Origin: Penicillium oxalicum
Lineage: Eukaryota > Ascomycota > Eurotiomycetes > Eurotiales > Aspergillaceae
Reading direction: 5' to 3'
Length of the DNA stretch: 64,000 nt
Assembly (NCBI RefSeq): GCF_001723175.1
Contig: NC_064650.1
Span: 1,426,001-1,490,000 of the forward strand
The notes below the pieces were generated by a model. It did not search any database. It saw only the letters and a list, made by a program, of their open reading frames with translations, and was not told the DNA's origin. Positions 1 through 15,497 of this stretch are shown here, in pieces. How positions within the stretch are numbered: position 1 is the stretch's first letter; the number at the start of each line of letters is the position of its first letter. A program made the translations under genes and the position numbers.

Positions 1-1
1 T

Positions 2-283
2 CCGCAGCCTGACATTTGTTTGTTCTTGAACATCTCTACCGAGGCGGCTGCACGGAGAGGTGGTTTTGGTGCAGAGAGATACGAGAATGAGAAAATGCAA
101 ACTCGCGTGCGGGAGATCTTCCGCACTCTATTCGACCGCCAGGAAAATGTTTGCGTGATTGATGCGGGGAGGACACTAGACGAGGTGTCTAAAGATATTC
201 AGATCGCGGTAGAAAACTGTTTGAGCCAGTCGACCAGGAATGAGCCACTGAAGCATCTGGGCCCGCTTGCGAACAAGCCCTGA
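2..283 (+). CDS. Thymidylate kinase, C-terminal part (gene cut by window edge)
   Basis: The reading frame is open from the left edge to a TGA at 281-283. It gives about 93 residues with the C-terminal signature of eukaryotic dTMP kinases: a predicted strand PDICLFLNIS, then the lid-region segment RRGGFGAERYENEKMQ, then VREIFRTLFDRQ and an aliphatic end containing VIDAGRTLDEV. The enzyme phosphorylates dTMP to dTDP for DNA synthesis in cytosol and nucleus (yeast Cdc8 family). The N-terminal P-loop half lies outside the window, so start and introns cannot be given. The gene ends tail-to-tail with SLX1; the two stop codons are only about 60 bp apart. Assignment rests on recognising the RGGFGAERYE lid motif from memory of the family. 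Confidence 0.8.
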   Translation, partial: PQPDICLFLNISTEAAARRGGFGAERYENEKMQTRVREIFRTLFDRQENVCVIDAGRTLDEVSKDIQIAVENCLSQSTRNEPLKHLGPLANKP

Positions 284-343
284 ACGACGCATTTCATGTC
301 CATTCCGATAGAAGGCATTTCCGTTATAAATTCACATGATGTA

Positions 344-1620
344 TCATTCAATGATCTCAGCATCTTCCCAATCACTGTCTTCGATGACGATCTCCAGCCT
401 TGAGGGCGGCGGAGCAGGTCGTTTACCAGGCATTCCATGGTCTGTGTCAGATTCTAATTCGACACTTTCGTACCAATCTTCGGAAAGAGGATGGTCATCA
501 ATGCCCGAGAAATTGGCAGATGCGGGTGGCGTTTGTTGATCAGGCTCCTTGGACACGTTCTCGTTTCGAGTCGCACTGAGGTGACTAGATGGCCCTGCGG
601 CAATATCCTTGCGCTCGCGCTTTTCCTTCTTGCGAAGGATCACGCGCACTTCAGCCTCGCCTCGGTTGCGAAGACTCAGCTCTTGCATCATGAGTGGCCA
701 CTGCACTATGTTTTTGCAGACCGGGCAGCATCCGAATGTAGGCACAGTGATATCAGAGCTCGGTGCGTTTTGGAGAAATGCCTCGGACAGACACAAGAGG
801 TGATGTGCCCCTCGGCATTCTGTTTGCGAGCACACCACAATCTGTTCCCCCGCAGGCCGGAGTGGTGCTTTGCATAGTGTACATTGGAGGTCACTTGTAT
901 CTTCGAGAAGGAAAGCGGACTTCTCCAGGTAACTCTCCAGGTTTCTGTAGTCCACGGGCAATCCATGAACAGAGCCAACAGCAGCCTCGCTCTCCGTTTG
1001 GCCAAGGCAATCCCCATCTAGAATGACCTTATCGTTTGGCAGCGGTATATCTACTCTTTCGTTCCAGATTCTCCAAACACGATACACATCTGCACGAAAG
1101 AAGCGGACGCGCAATGGCCATGAGGCAAAGTATACAGATCTGAGAAGCGAGTGCAAGTCTTCCAAGTGTGCTGTCAAAGATTTTCTCGATCGATACGCAC
1201 GGGACTTTGTCTTTCCCTGATGTGAAGCGGAAGACATTTGAATTTCTTCGTTCAGATCTTGGCCTTCTTTCAGTAGGTGGCGTGACTTGTCGGGGTGTTG
1301 CCATGCCCATCTGTAGCTCAAAGTCAGCCTCGAGGACCGCAAGTAGGGTATGACCAAAAATGGTATGATTCCACACACTCAAATTGCAAAGCTCCCAGAC
1401 GACTCATAAATCCCTCAACTACCAGGGCCATCTCCCAAGGCCGCAATTTATCGCGGGATGTGCGCTTGGCTCCACCTTTAATGTCCCCATTGTGTTGCGG
1501 CAACCGTCTAGTTGGGTTTGGGGTCGAGCCGATATAGAGGGAGGCGTGCCGCACGGTCGAACGGAGTAAGTAGCAGCAATAGTAGGCCGGGATCGGCTTG
1601 GTTTGCCCCTGACAGTCCAT
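344..1620 (-). CDS. slx1: Structure-specific endonuclease subunit SLX1 (GIY-YIG + RING)
   Basis: Two exons, 1379-1620 and 344-1310, joined by a 68-bp intron (GTGTGT...CTACAG), give 402 residues. The ATG at 1618-1620 opens just before the GIY-YIG nuclease domain (about residues 12-95: YYCCYLLRS, then [13 protein letters not shown], then [22 protein letters not shown]). The splice restores [16 protein letters not shown], a conserved stretch of this family. A cysteine-rich RING/PHD-like domain (about residues 223-290, starting CTLCKAPL and ending [12 protein letters not shown]) follows. SLX1 is the catalytic subunit of the SLX1-SLX4 resolvase that cuts branched DNA such as Holliday junctions and flaps in the nucleus; the RING part contacts SLX4. 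The tail is acidic and low-complexity. SLX4 is not in the window. Length and domain order are normal for filamentous fungi. Confidence 0.93.
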
Positions 1621-8618
<6,998 letters not shown>

Positions 8619-9347
8619 TTTTTCTCTCATTCGTGTGTCGTCTTTAGCATGCATTTAATGTGAGCCTCTTTTGAAATTGCCTTTTTGTTGTTTTTTTTTG
8701 TGCTGGATGTGAAGCTTGAATTTGCGCCCTGCTACACGGTGTACTCGGTTTCGCGACGAATACCTTTCTCTCTCTTATTTCTTTTCTCCTTTGCTCTCTC
8801 CCTCCTTCTCTTCTCCCCTCTGACGCGGATGGATTTATTGATATTTGATACCAGGGAGCGCGGTGACATGAGCTAGTGTCCATGGAGTTTGTTGCTGGTC
8901 GTGTGGGCGCGAAAATCCTTTGACTTCATGTAATCCCAATATTCTCTTCATTTTGTGTGCTTTGGTTTCTTTCCCTCCCCAAGTCACCTCCACTGTTTGG
9001 CTCTGCAGTCCTCGATGTTGTGCAGACCCACCCAATTCACTCGGGCTTCTCGAGACCGCCCTCTCTTGCTGGGTCACCTTACTGTTGCTTATGGACAACC
9101 CTTTGTATTATTAGTTGGATGCAGCCATCAATATATGTGTGTACAATGATCAATTTTACAAAGAGGAGGCTTCTGTCTTGCCCAAGGGTTATGAACATGC
9201 GAACCTTGAGCACTTCGTTGTAGAAGCATAGGCTCGTTACTAAACAGTAAAACCTAGACGCCGGTACCTCCAACCTAAGTATCAGGTACCGCCTAAATGC
9301 TCCGTACCCTTATCGTGTGCATGTTCACAATTCAATCAGGCTCGCTA
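8619..9347. other. Convergent intergenic region (3' ends of KDM5-type and PLP-enzyme genes)
   Basis: About 730 bp between two stop codons. T-rich and CT-rich tracts at 8670-8820 look like 3' untranslated sequence. No gene supported. Confidence 0.5.
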
Positions 9348-10625
9348 TCATCCGGATTCCGTTGATCTCATCAGATTCTGGTCAAAGTATGCTGGCAACA
9401 CGGCTTGGCCCCCGGTATGAATAAACAATACATTGACCTCCTGTAGACCATGCTGCTGTGCGTATCTGTCCATTGCCTCGGTCCGTGCCCAATGAATCAT
9501 CCCAGCAGCGACCTTGGCTGTGTATACCGGGTCGAGAATCACCGCCTCGATCTCCGCCAATGTTGACATCGCCTTTCGCGTCTCGTCATCAATGACTCCG
9601 TATCCTTTGCCAACGAATTGATCGTCCAGGTGAACGTCTTCCATTGTGATCTCCTTGTTCACATCAGAGAGACCGATCAACTTCCCAGCCTTCCTGGCAA
9701 ATCTGAGCACCCGCTCCTCGTGCCACTCTCGTGGTCTCGTTGGTGAGTTGAGGATGCCAATAATCTGTCTTGGCGCCGGAAACCCCGCGTGGACTGTCAA
9801 GTCGTTGCCTACGCACAATTGCATCTTCTCCAGCAGTTTGAATCCTGCAACCAGGCCGGCAACGGTACTGCCACTGCCGCAGGAGACGAAGACATAGTCG
9901 AACCGGCCGGAGCCGCCGAGCTGGATCTCATTTTCTTGAGTGACAATCTCAAATGCGGCTCGCGCGTAGCCCAAGCCGCCGAGCGGGTGACGGCTGGCGC
10001 CACCGGGGATCCAATAAGGGCGATGGCCGCTGAGGCGAAGTTCATCCAGAACCGGCTGTGCATCGGTGGCTTCTGGGTCATGGGCATCGTACATGCGAAT
10101 CTCTGCGCCAAGAAGTCGGTTGATCTGGGGGTTGCCGACTTGGAGAAACGTCTCGGGCGACGGGGTTGTTTTGTAGCCGCCGCCTGTGTCTCGGTTGAGA
10201 AGGACAAGGGCCTTGAGACCTAGCTTTCGGGCAAGTGCAGCGACCTGGACGGTGTGGTTGCTCTGGAGAGCGCCCTCGGTGACCAGGATGGTGGCCGGAC
10301 CCGGCAGAGGCTGGTGAGTTGGATGGGATTCATGATAATAGTAGGCTGGCGAGGAGGACAGGATGTCGGGGACGATGTACTCTAGTTTCCGATATTTGTT
10401 TCCCGCGCAGGCCAAGGAGGCGCCTTGATCTTCTCTCTTGGCGAAGATGGAAATCCGAAGGCCTGGCTGGGAGTGTGCGTGTGCCGGTGTAGATGCCCTT
10501 GATCCTGTGCATTGATGGGACAAAGCCGGTAGCGAGTGGATTGGAGACGGGTCAGAATAGAGAATCGGATGGCGAGGGATCTGACTAAAGGGCGGAGGAA
10601 GCGGTACTTGCACCCGGTTTCTCAT
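9348..10625 (-). CDS. PLP enzyme of ACC deaminase / D-cysteine desulfhydrase family, probably D-cysteine desulfhydrase-like
   Basis: A single exon of 425 codons from the ATG at 10623-10625. The longer open frame upstream lacks an ATG, and the family starts near FSQIPRHPILYSDPSPIHSL. The PLP-binding lysine lies in GNKYRKLEY (about residues 83-91); the fold-type II phosphate-binding loop is SCGSGSTVAG. Family members either open the ring of 1-aminocyclopropane-1-carboxylate to give 2-oxobutyrate and ammonia, or split D-cysteine to pyruvate, H2S and ammonia. In true ACC deaminases of the Pseudomonas type the two discriminating positions are Glu (DPVYEGK) and Leu (HLGG); here both are Thr (DPVYTAK, HTGGQ), the pattern described for D-cysteine desulfhydrases. 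Automated annotation would probably call it ACC deaminase. Acts in the cytosol by inference; no targeting signal was recognised. Confidence 0.85.
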   Translation of the reverse strand: MRNRVQVPLPPPFSQIPRHPILYSDPSPIHSLPALSHQCTGSRASTPAHAHSQPGLRISIFAKREDQGASLACAGNKYRKLEYIVPDILSSSPAYYYHESHPTHQPLPGPATILVTEGALQSNHTVQVAALARKLGLKALVLLNRDTGGGYKTTPSPETFLQVGNPQINRLLGAEIRMYDAHDPEATDAQPVLDELRLSGHRPYWIPGGASRHPLGGLGYARAAFEIVTQENEIQLGGSGRFDYVFVSCGSGSTVAGLVAGFKLLEKMQLCVGNDLTVHAGFPAPRQIIGILNSPTRPREWHEERVLRFARKAGKLIGLSDVNKEITMEDVHLDDQFVGKGYGVIDDETRKAMSTLAEIEAVILDPVYTAKVAAGMIHWARTEAMDRYAQQHGLQEVNVLFIHTGGQAVLPAYFDQNLMRSTESG

Positions 10626-12132
10626 GTTTTTCGTACAGGGGAGGTCCTGCCGGTTCACAGGGTCTTCCAGCTGGTGAGAATGCGGGAGGCTGCGACGATC
10701 AAGCCGTGGGCGTGGTTGTAACCCTGGTGGTTGTGGTTTCGTCGATGCTGGCACTCGTATTCAACCTGACAGCTGTGCCAGTAATCAACCCGAGAGAGGC
10801 CTATTCGGTGGTGGTCGCAGTGTTGTTGGCAGCAATTGTGGTGATACGCCGTCTCCTCGGCCTCTGGTGGTGTGGGCAGGTGACGTAGCGTGACAATGGA
10901 GCTGCCCATTTGGCCACGAGACTGCACTCTTGTGGACCGATCGCTCTGACGTGCGCAACAGCAGACTTGCCCACATTCGACGTTAGACGCATCCTAGACG
11001 ACAGATGCGCAGCCCCTCCGCTCGCCTGACGGCCTCCCAATTTCCATCCTGAACCTTCGAGGAGTTTTGATCACTTGGCTCAGGCGCCATTGGCGACTCC
11101 TCGCGCCGCGAGCTCTCCTACCCCACTGGGAATGGCTTGATTTTGTGTCCGAGCTTTGATCAAATTTATGGGCGCGCAGAACAGAGATGTAATCCAAAAT
11201 TGGCCATATCAGGCCGAAGCGAGCAACCAGGCAATGTGATACATGCTCCGTTGCCCATATTGAATACTTGAGTTGGGAGTTGGTGGATATGGCTGGAAGC
11301 CGCCAACATGGTGGACAAGATATAGTTTTACACTCCGGGGGGAAAGCCCCGGAGTGTTTGTCAAATCTGGGGAAGCTATGATGATACTCTCTTCGAACGC
11401 TATACTATCTGGGATTCACCATCATGAATAGTTGGTTTTTGAGCGAGGGATCGCGTCGTTGCACGCAGTGAGCCTCGCAGCGAATGTCCATAAAAGACCG
11501 CAAAAGATCAAAAGGGGAAAAAAAGAAAAGGAAAATTGAATTGTTGCCTTATCGGGCTGGACATGCGATGCGTCCTAAAACAGACTAGCTCTGATTCGGC
11601 GGAGAGACTCGGCATTGTGGCCAAGACATGCATGAATGCATGAGGCTGCGGCACCAAGTTGAATAATCTTCTCTGACGGAGATCTTGGAGAGTCAGAGTC
11701 CAAATTTTCATCGTCGCTTCGTCTATGTGTCCAGATACATTCATCTTTCCATCGCTAAGATGAAGACGTTGAGTGGCGCTGGACCCTCTGGAAAAGGACC
11801 CGCTCGCTCTCGGGCGTCGGCATCATGTCATCACGACGGGCGAGAGGATCCCCCGACGGACGATTTCTAATCGAGGCTCGGCCTTTGACTAAGTCACTTT
11901 CTGATGTTCGCGTTCGGCGTTGTTTATCCATCAGTGGGTCATCGGGTTATCAGTACAGGATAAATATGAAGCTCCGGCACGGGAGAAGATCTCCCAGTGA
12001 TCTGATCTTTTACCAGACAACCTCAAATCCCGACTCGCACTCGACATCTATCGAGATCAACTCCTTGCAGTGGTCTTCCCTCACCACAGTAATATTTCCA
12101 TCACAAACACGAGGCCACAACAATAAAGAACA
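10626..12132. other. Divergent intergenic region between PLP enzyme and SDR
   Basis: About 1.5 kb, promoters of the two flanking genes. A strong 11-bp perfect hairpin lies at 11330-11357. An A-rich run is at 11510-11540. Short frames on both strands have no recognisable protein. Confidence 0.5.
11330..11357. repeat. Perfect 11-bp inverted repeat with 6-nt loop
   Basis: Left arm acactccgggg (11330-11340), loop ggaaag, right arm ccccggagtgt (11347-11357). The arms pair without mismatch. It lies in non-coding DNA about 700 bp upstream of the PLP-enzyme start and 780 bp upstream of the SDR start. No T-run follows that would suggest a bacterial-type terminator; it may be a regulatory palindrome or the remnant of a small inverted element. 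Confidence 0.65.
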
Positions 12133-12912
12133 ATGGTTCGCGTCCTCATCACCGGTTCTTCGGATGGCCTCGGCTTGGAGGCGGCCCGTCAATTGATCCA
12201 AAAGAACCACACCGTCTATCTTCATGCGCGCAACCAAGAGCGGGCCAAGGAAGCCCAAGCGAAATGCCCCGGCGCCGCGGGTGTGTTGATCGCTGACCTG
12301 ACCACGATGGCAGAGACCCAGAAGCTGGCCGACGAGGCCAACGCGATCGGGACCTTTGATGCGGTCATCCTCAATGCCGGCATGTTCCACGGTGACTATC
12401 GCAAGACGCCCGACACCGGCATGCCGGCTCTGGCGTTCGTCAACGTGATCGCCCTCTATTCCCTTATCTGCCTGCTGAACCGACCCAAGCGTCTGGTCCT
12501 CATCAGTTCTACTCTCCACCAACAGGCACGCACCGACTTGAAAGATCCCTTCTGGCTGGAGCGGGGCGAACAGGGCTTCCAGGTGTTCCAAGCCTACTGC
12601 GACTCCAAGTTCCATGTCCTTCTGCTGGCCAAGGCCGCAGCGCGGCGGTTCCAGGATACCTCTGTCACCGCGGTGCACCCCGGCTGGATTCAGACGAAGA
12701 TGGGAGGTGAAGATGCCACCGATAACATGCAGGACGGCATCGATACCTATGTGATGTTGGCCGAAGGGGATTACGACCAGAGCTTGACGGGAGTCTACTA
12801 TGAGCCCAAGCGCAAGCTGGCAGCATCTCTTCCGGCTGGTGACGATGAGAATTTGCAGGAGCAGATGGTCAAGGCGTGCGAGGAGATTACGTCGCTGAAA
12901 TTGGAAGCTTAA
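12133..12912 (+). CDS. Short-chain dehydrogenase/reductase
   Basis: An intron-less gene of 259 residues starting at the ATG in aacaATGGTT. It shows the classical SDR features: nucleotide-binding TGSSDGLG at residues 7-14, ADLTT (adenine-ring contact), NAG at about 82-84, the catalytic serine in LVLISSTLH, and the active-site YCDSK (Y-x-x-x-K) at about residue 155. HPGWIQTKMGG follows, as in oxidoreductases that resemble retinol dehydrogenase or WW-domain oxidoreductase. It is expected to oxidise or reduce an alcohol/carbonyl with NAD(P)(H). The substrate cannot be told from the sequence. Flanking genes give no pathway context. Confidence 0.88.
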   Translation: MVRVLITGSSDGLGLEAARQLIQKNHTVYLHARNQERAKEAQAKCPGAAGVLIADLTTMAETQKLADEANAIGTFDAVILNAGMFHGDYRKTPDTGMPALAFVNVIALYSLICLLNRPKRLVLISSTLHQQARTDLKDPFWLERGEQGFQVFQAYCDSKFHVLLLAKAAARRFQDTSVTAVHPGWIQTKMGGEDATDNMQDGIDTYVMLAEGDYDQSLTGVYYEPKRKLAASLPAGDDENLQEQMVKACEEITSLKLEA

Positions 12913-13444
12913 CCGTGATGGTGAAGCTTTTCTGTCCGGAACTTCGGGAATATCGATATATATATTTTTGCTTTGTACATACGTAGCAGCAAGAAAGCTC
13001 CGAGGGAATTCGAATCAACCCTATCTCTTTTATTTCCTTCCCCGCAGAACTTTGTACCCTGTGGATGTAGATTCGATGGAGTTCAGTCCCTTTTGCACTA
13101 TAATCCATGACATCTGGTCCATTCATGCCGAACACCTTTACCTAAATGTACCAGGTTCACCCACACCTTTTCATCAGCCTCGGCCACAAAGAGATCACCC
13201 CCTCCCGCAGTGACTTTCCCCACTCGAGCAACGTCAACAATCTTATCGCGTCGGCTGGACGGTGACAAAAGACATCTCCACACATCAGTGAAGTCTTTTA
13301 GCCCACCACCTCTCACTTGGTTCGGTTTCCAGGGTAAAAATACCACATAGCTTTTGTATCCTCAGTATAGAGGAACTTTTGACAGTCGCAAGTTCATATT
13401 GGACCTGGAAGCTAGGTCGAGGAACCTCGGCCGTTCTTCCCCCC
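12913..13444. other. Intergenic region between SDR and exopolyphosphatase
   Basis: About 530 bp; AT-rich 3' region after the SDR stop, then the promoter of the next gene. Nothing else recognised. Confidence 0.5.
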
Positions 13445-14880
13445 ATGACTCTCCTCCAGTTCCTCCGACACGCTCGTCAGGCTCACCTCCAATTTCTGGC
13501 CGGAGTCCTGTCCGAATCACCCGTCTACGTTCTGGGGAATCCTTCAGCGGACTTGGACTCGATCATTTCCGCCATCGTCTACTCCTACTGTGCCCACAAT
13601 CGCCTCCCCTCAGCCTCTCCCCGACCACACATTCCCCTTCTCAACCTCGCCCAGGTACCATCCGGCCCTGAACTCTACCGCCTGCGACCCGAATTCGTCA
13701 CCGCGCTATGGCTCTCGACCAGTTGTCCATCTCTCTCCTCCAAGGAGTCTTTTGAGAACTCATCCGAGTCCGCAGGAAAACTGCTGAGCGAGCATCTCGT
13801 CACGGTCGCAGACTTTGCGCAGGTTCTCAGAGAACAGCCCGACCGCAAGACTCCATTGCTAGCTGATGCCGTCCTGGTGGACTGGAATGCCGTACCGGAA
13901 CAAGCGCAAGGGAAGCCGGGATACGGCTCGGTAGGTGGGCTGGAAGAAGTCACCTTCCGCACCGTGGGGTGTATCATCACGTCGATGAGCACTTTGTTCC
14001 CAGCGCCGAGATCGATCAGACCGAGTACCCCTGCGTCATTCAGCCCGGGCCGGGATCTTGCTCATCTTTGATCACGAGCGAGGTGCGGAATCGCGGGCTG
14101 TGGAGCGGAAGCAGAGGCGATCAGGACGGAGTCTCGGTGGCGGAATGGGCGCAGATCGCCAAGCTTACGCTGGCCCCTATTTTGATCGACACGTCCAATT
14201 TGACCGCAGCAGGTAAAGTCCAGGATGTGGATGTTCAATCGGTAGATTTCCTGCGGGACATGGTGTCACGGTCCCGGATGGGTGGTGAGGGTGGCGGTGA
14301 TCGCACTAGGGCTGAATGGGACCTGGTGTCTTTCTACGAACAGATTCAAAAAGCCAAGCAAGAAAGTCTGAACCTGTTGACCCCTGCGGAGATTCTGGAC
14401 CGCGATTACAAAGAGTGGTCAGAGACAACCCAATCTTCCAAGACGACAGTGAAGCTGGGCTTTTGCTCCTCTGTCAAGCCCCTGCGATGGATTATCCAGA
14501 AGGCGGGCGGTGCCCAGCAATTCTTGGACGTGGTTCGTCAATTCGCGCAGCTTGACGATAAAGAATTGGACCTGGTCGTTGTCATGACATCTTTCACTTC
14601 ATCCAAGGGTGAACATACCCGAGAACTGCTCATGAGTGCATCGCAGGAGAAGGGTCTCTCTGTGGATGGTGCGAAGAAATTCGTCGAGGAATCGACCTCT
14701 CTCGGTCTGGTGGACTGGACTTCACTTGACGGGGAAGCGGTCGATCTGGCCGACGATGAGATTCGAGAGGTGCTCAATGGCACCTCCAATGGGTGGAGGC
14801 AGCTGTGGCTGCAGACCAATGCCACTGCTAGCAGAAAACAAGTGGCGCCCATGCTACGTGAGGCAGTGGCACGGCTATGA
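13445..14880 (+). pseudogene. ppx1: PPX1-type exopolyphosphatase (DHH/DHHA2), reading frame broken at the DHH motif
   Basis: The ATG at 13445 opens a protein starting MTLLQFLRHARQAHLQFL, followed by the first metal-binding motif of the DHH family (VLGNPSADLDSIISA). The frame stays homologous up to FRTVGC at about 13972. It then runs into a non-homologous tail and stops at 14071. The family sequence resumes in the -1 frame with HHVDEHFVP, GPGSCSSLIT and the C-terminal DHHA2-like domain (LGFCSSVKPLRW, VVVMTSFTS) to the TGA at 14878-14880. The Asp of the DHH motif is the residue lost. One missing base between 13972 and 13973 (or four bases) explains it. An intron 13931-14002 could be proposed from a GTAGGT donor and CCCAG acceptor, but it would delete the catalytic motif. 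The enzyme normally hydrolyses inorganic polyphosphate to phosphate. Either a recent pseudogene or a sequence error; the rest is well preserved, which favours an error or a very young lesion. Confidence 0.8.
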
Positions 14881-15497
14881 AATTACCCAGAGAAACACAG
14901 GATTCCATGAGAGTTGCGAAAAAAGTCTCTCCTTATTGCAAGGCAGGTGGATCACTAATAATATGGGACCTTCAAGACTGTTCCTTCACTTCAAGATTAC
15001 CATCTAGAATCTCGGGTGGAGAAAAGAAAGAGGAACTCGCACACAATTCTAACACCAGGAACACCCAAAGAATCGTCGCAAGTATCTTCTGGCGATAGAT
15101 GTGAATGACAATCCTGGTCAAAACAAAGATGCCGATACAAAAATGGGAACAAAAGAATATATATGCAATGCTGAAAAACCGGCCGAATGCAAATGCAAAG
15201 TATGCTGCCAGTATAATGACCAAATGACCAAATGTGAGAGCTGAGAGCCAATGCGATATCTCCTGGCCACGGCGCGTCGCTGATGATGAGAAGAGGAAGA
15301 GGAAAAAAACAAAGAAACAAAAAGGAGAGTAAGGAAAGGGGTCGAAAATGAGGCCGATCGGGACACGCATTTCAACAGCACACAGACCATGAACAACCTT
15401 CAACAACGAAAGAGAAAAAAAAAAACTGGGGGATGTGTTGTAGCAAATAACAAATACAGATTTCGGGATATCATCACCATCTCGTAAACATCTCACT
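14881..15497. other. Convergent intergenic region (exopolyphosphatase / Cyk3)
   Basis: About 620 bp between two stop codons, with A-rich runs near 15300-15425 on the + strand (T-rich on the Cyk3 strand, typical of 3' untranslated sequence). No gene supported. Confidence 0.5.

Noticed and set aside
10626..10754. N-terminal extension of the PLP enzyme
   Set aside because: The upstream frame has no ATG (a GTG at its head), is not family-like, and the ATG at 10625 precedes the conserved N-terminus closely.
11347..11360. Hairpin at 11330-11357 as a rho-independent terminator
   Set aside because: Nuclear fungal DNA, no long T-run after the stem, and not at a gene end.
13931..14002. Intron in the exopolyphosphatase gene to repair the frame
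   Set aside because: It would remove the HHVDEHF segment that is clearly conserved coding sequence.
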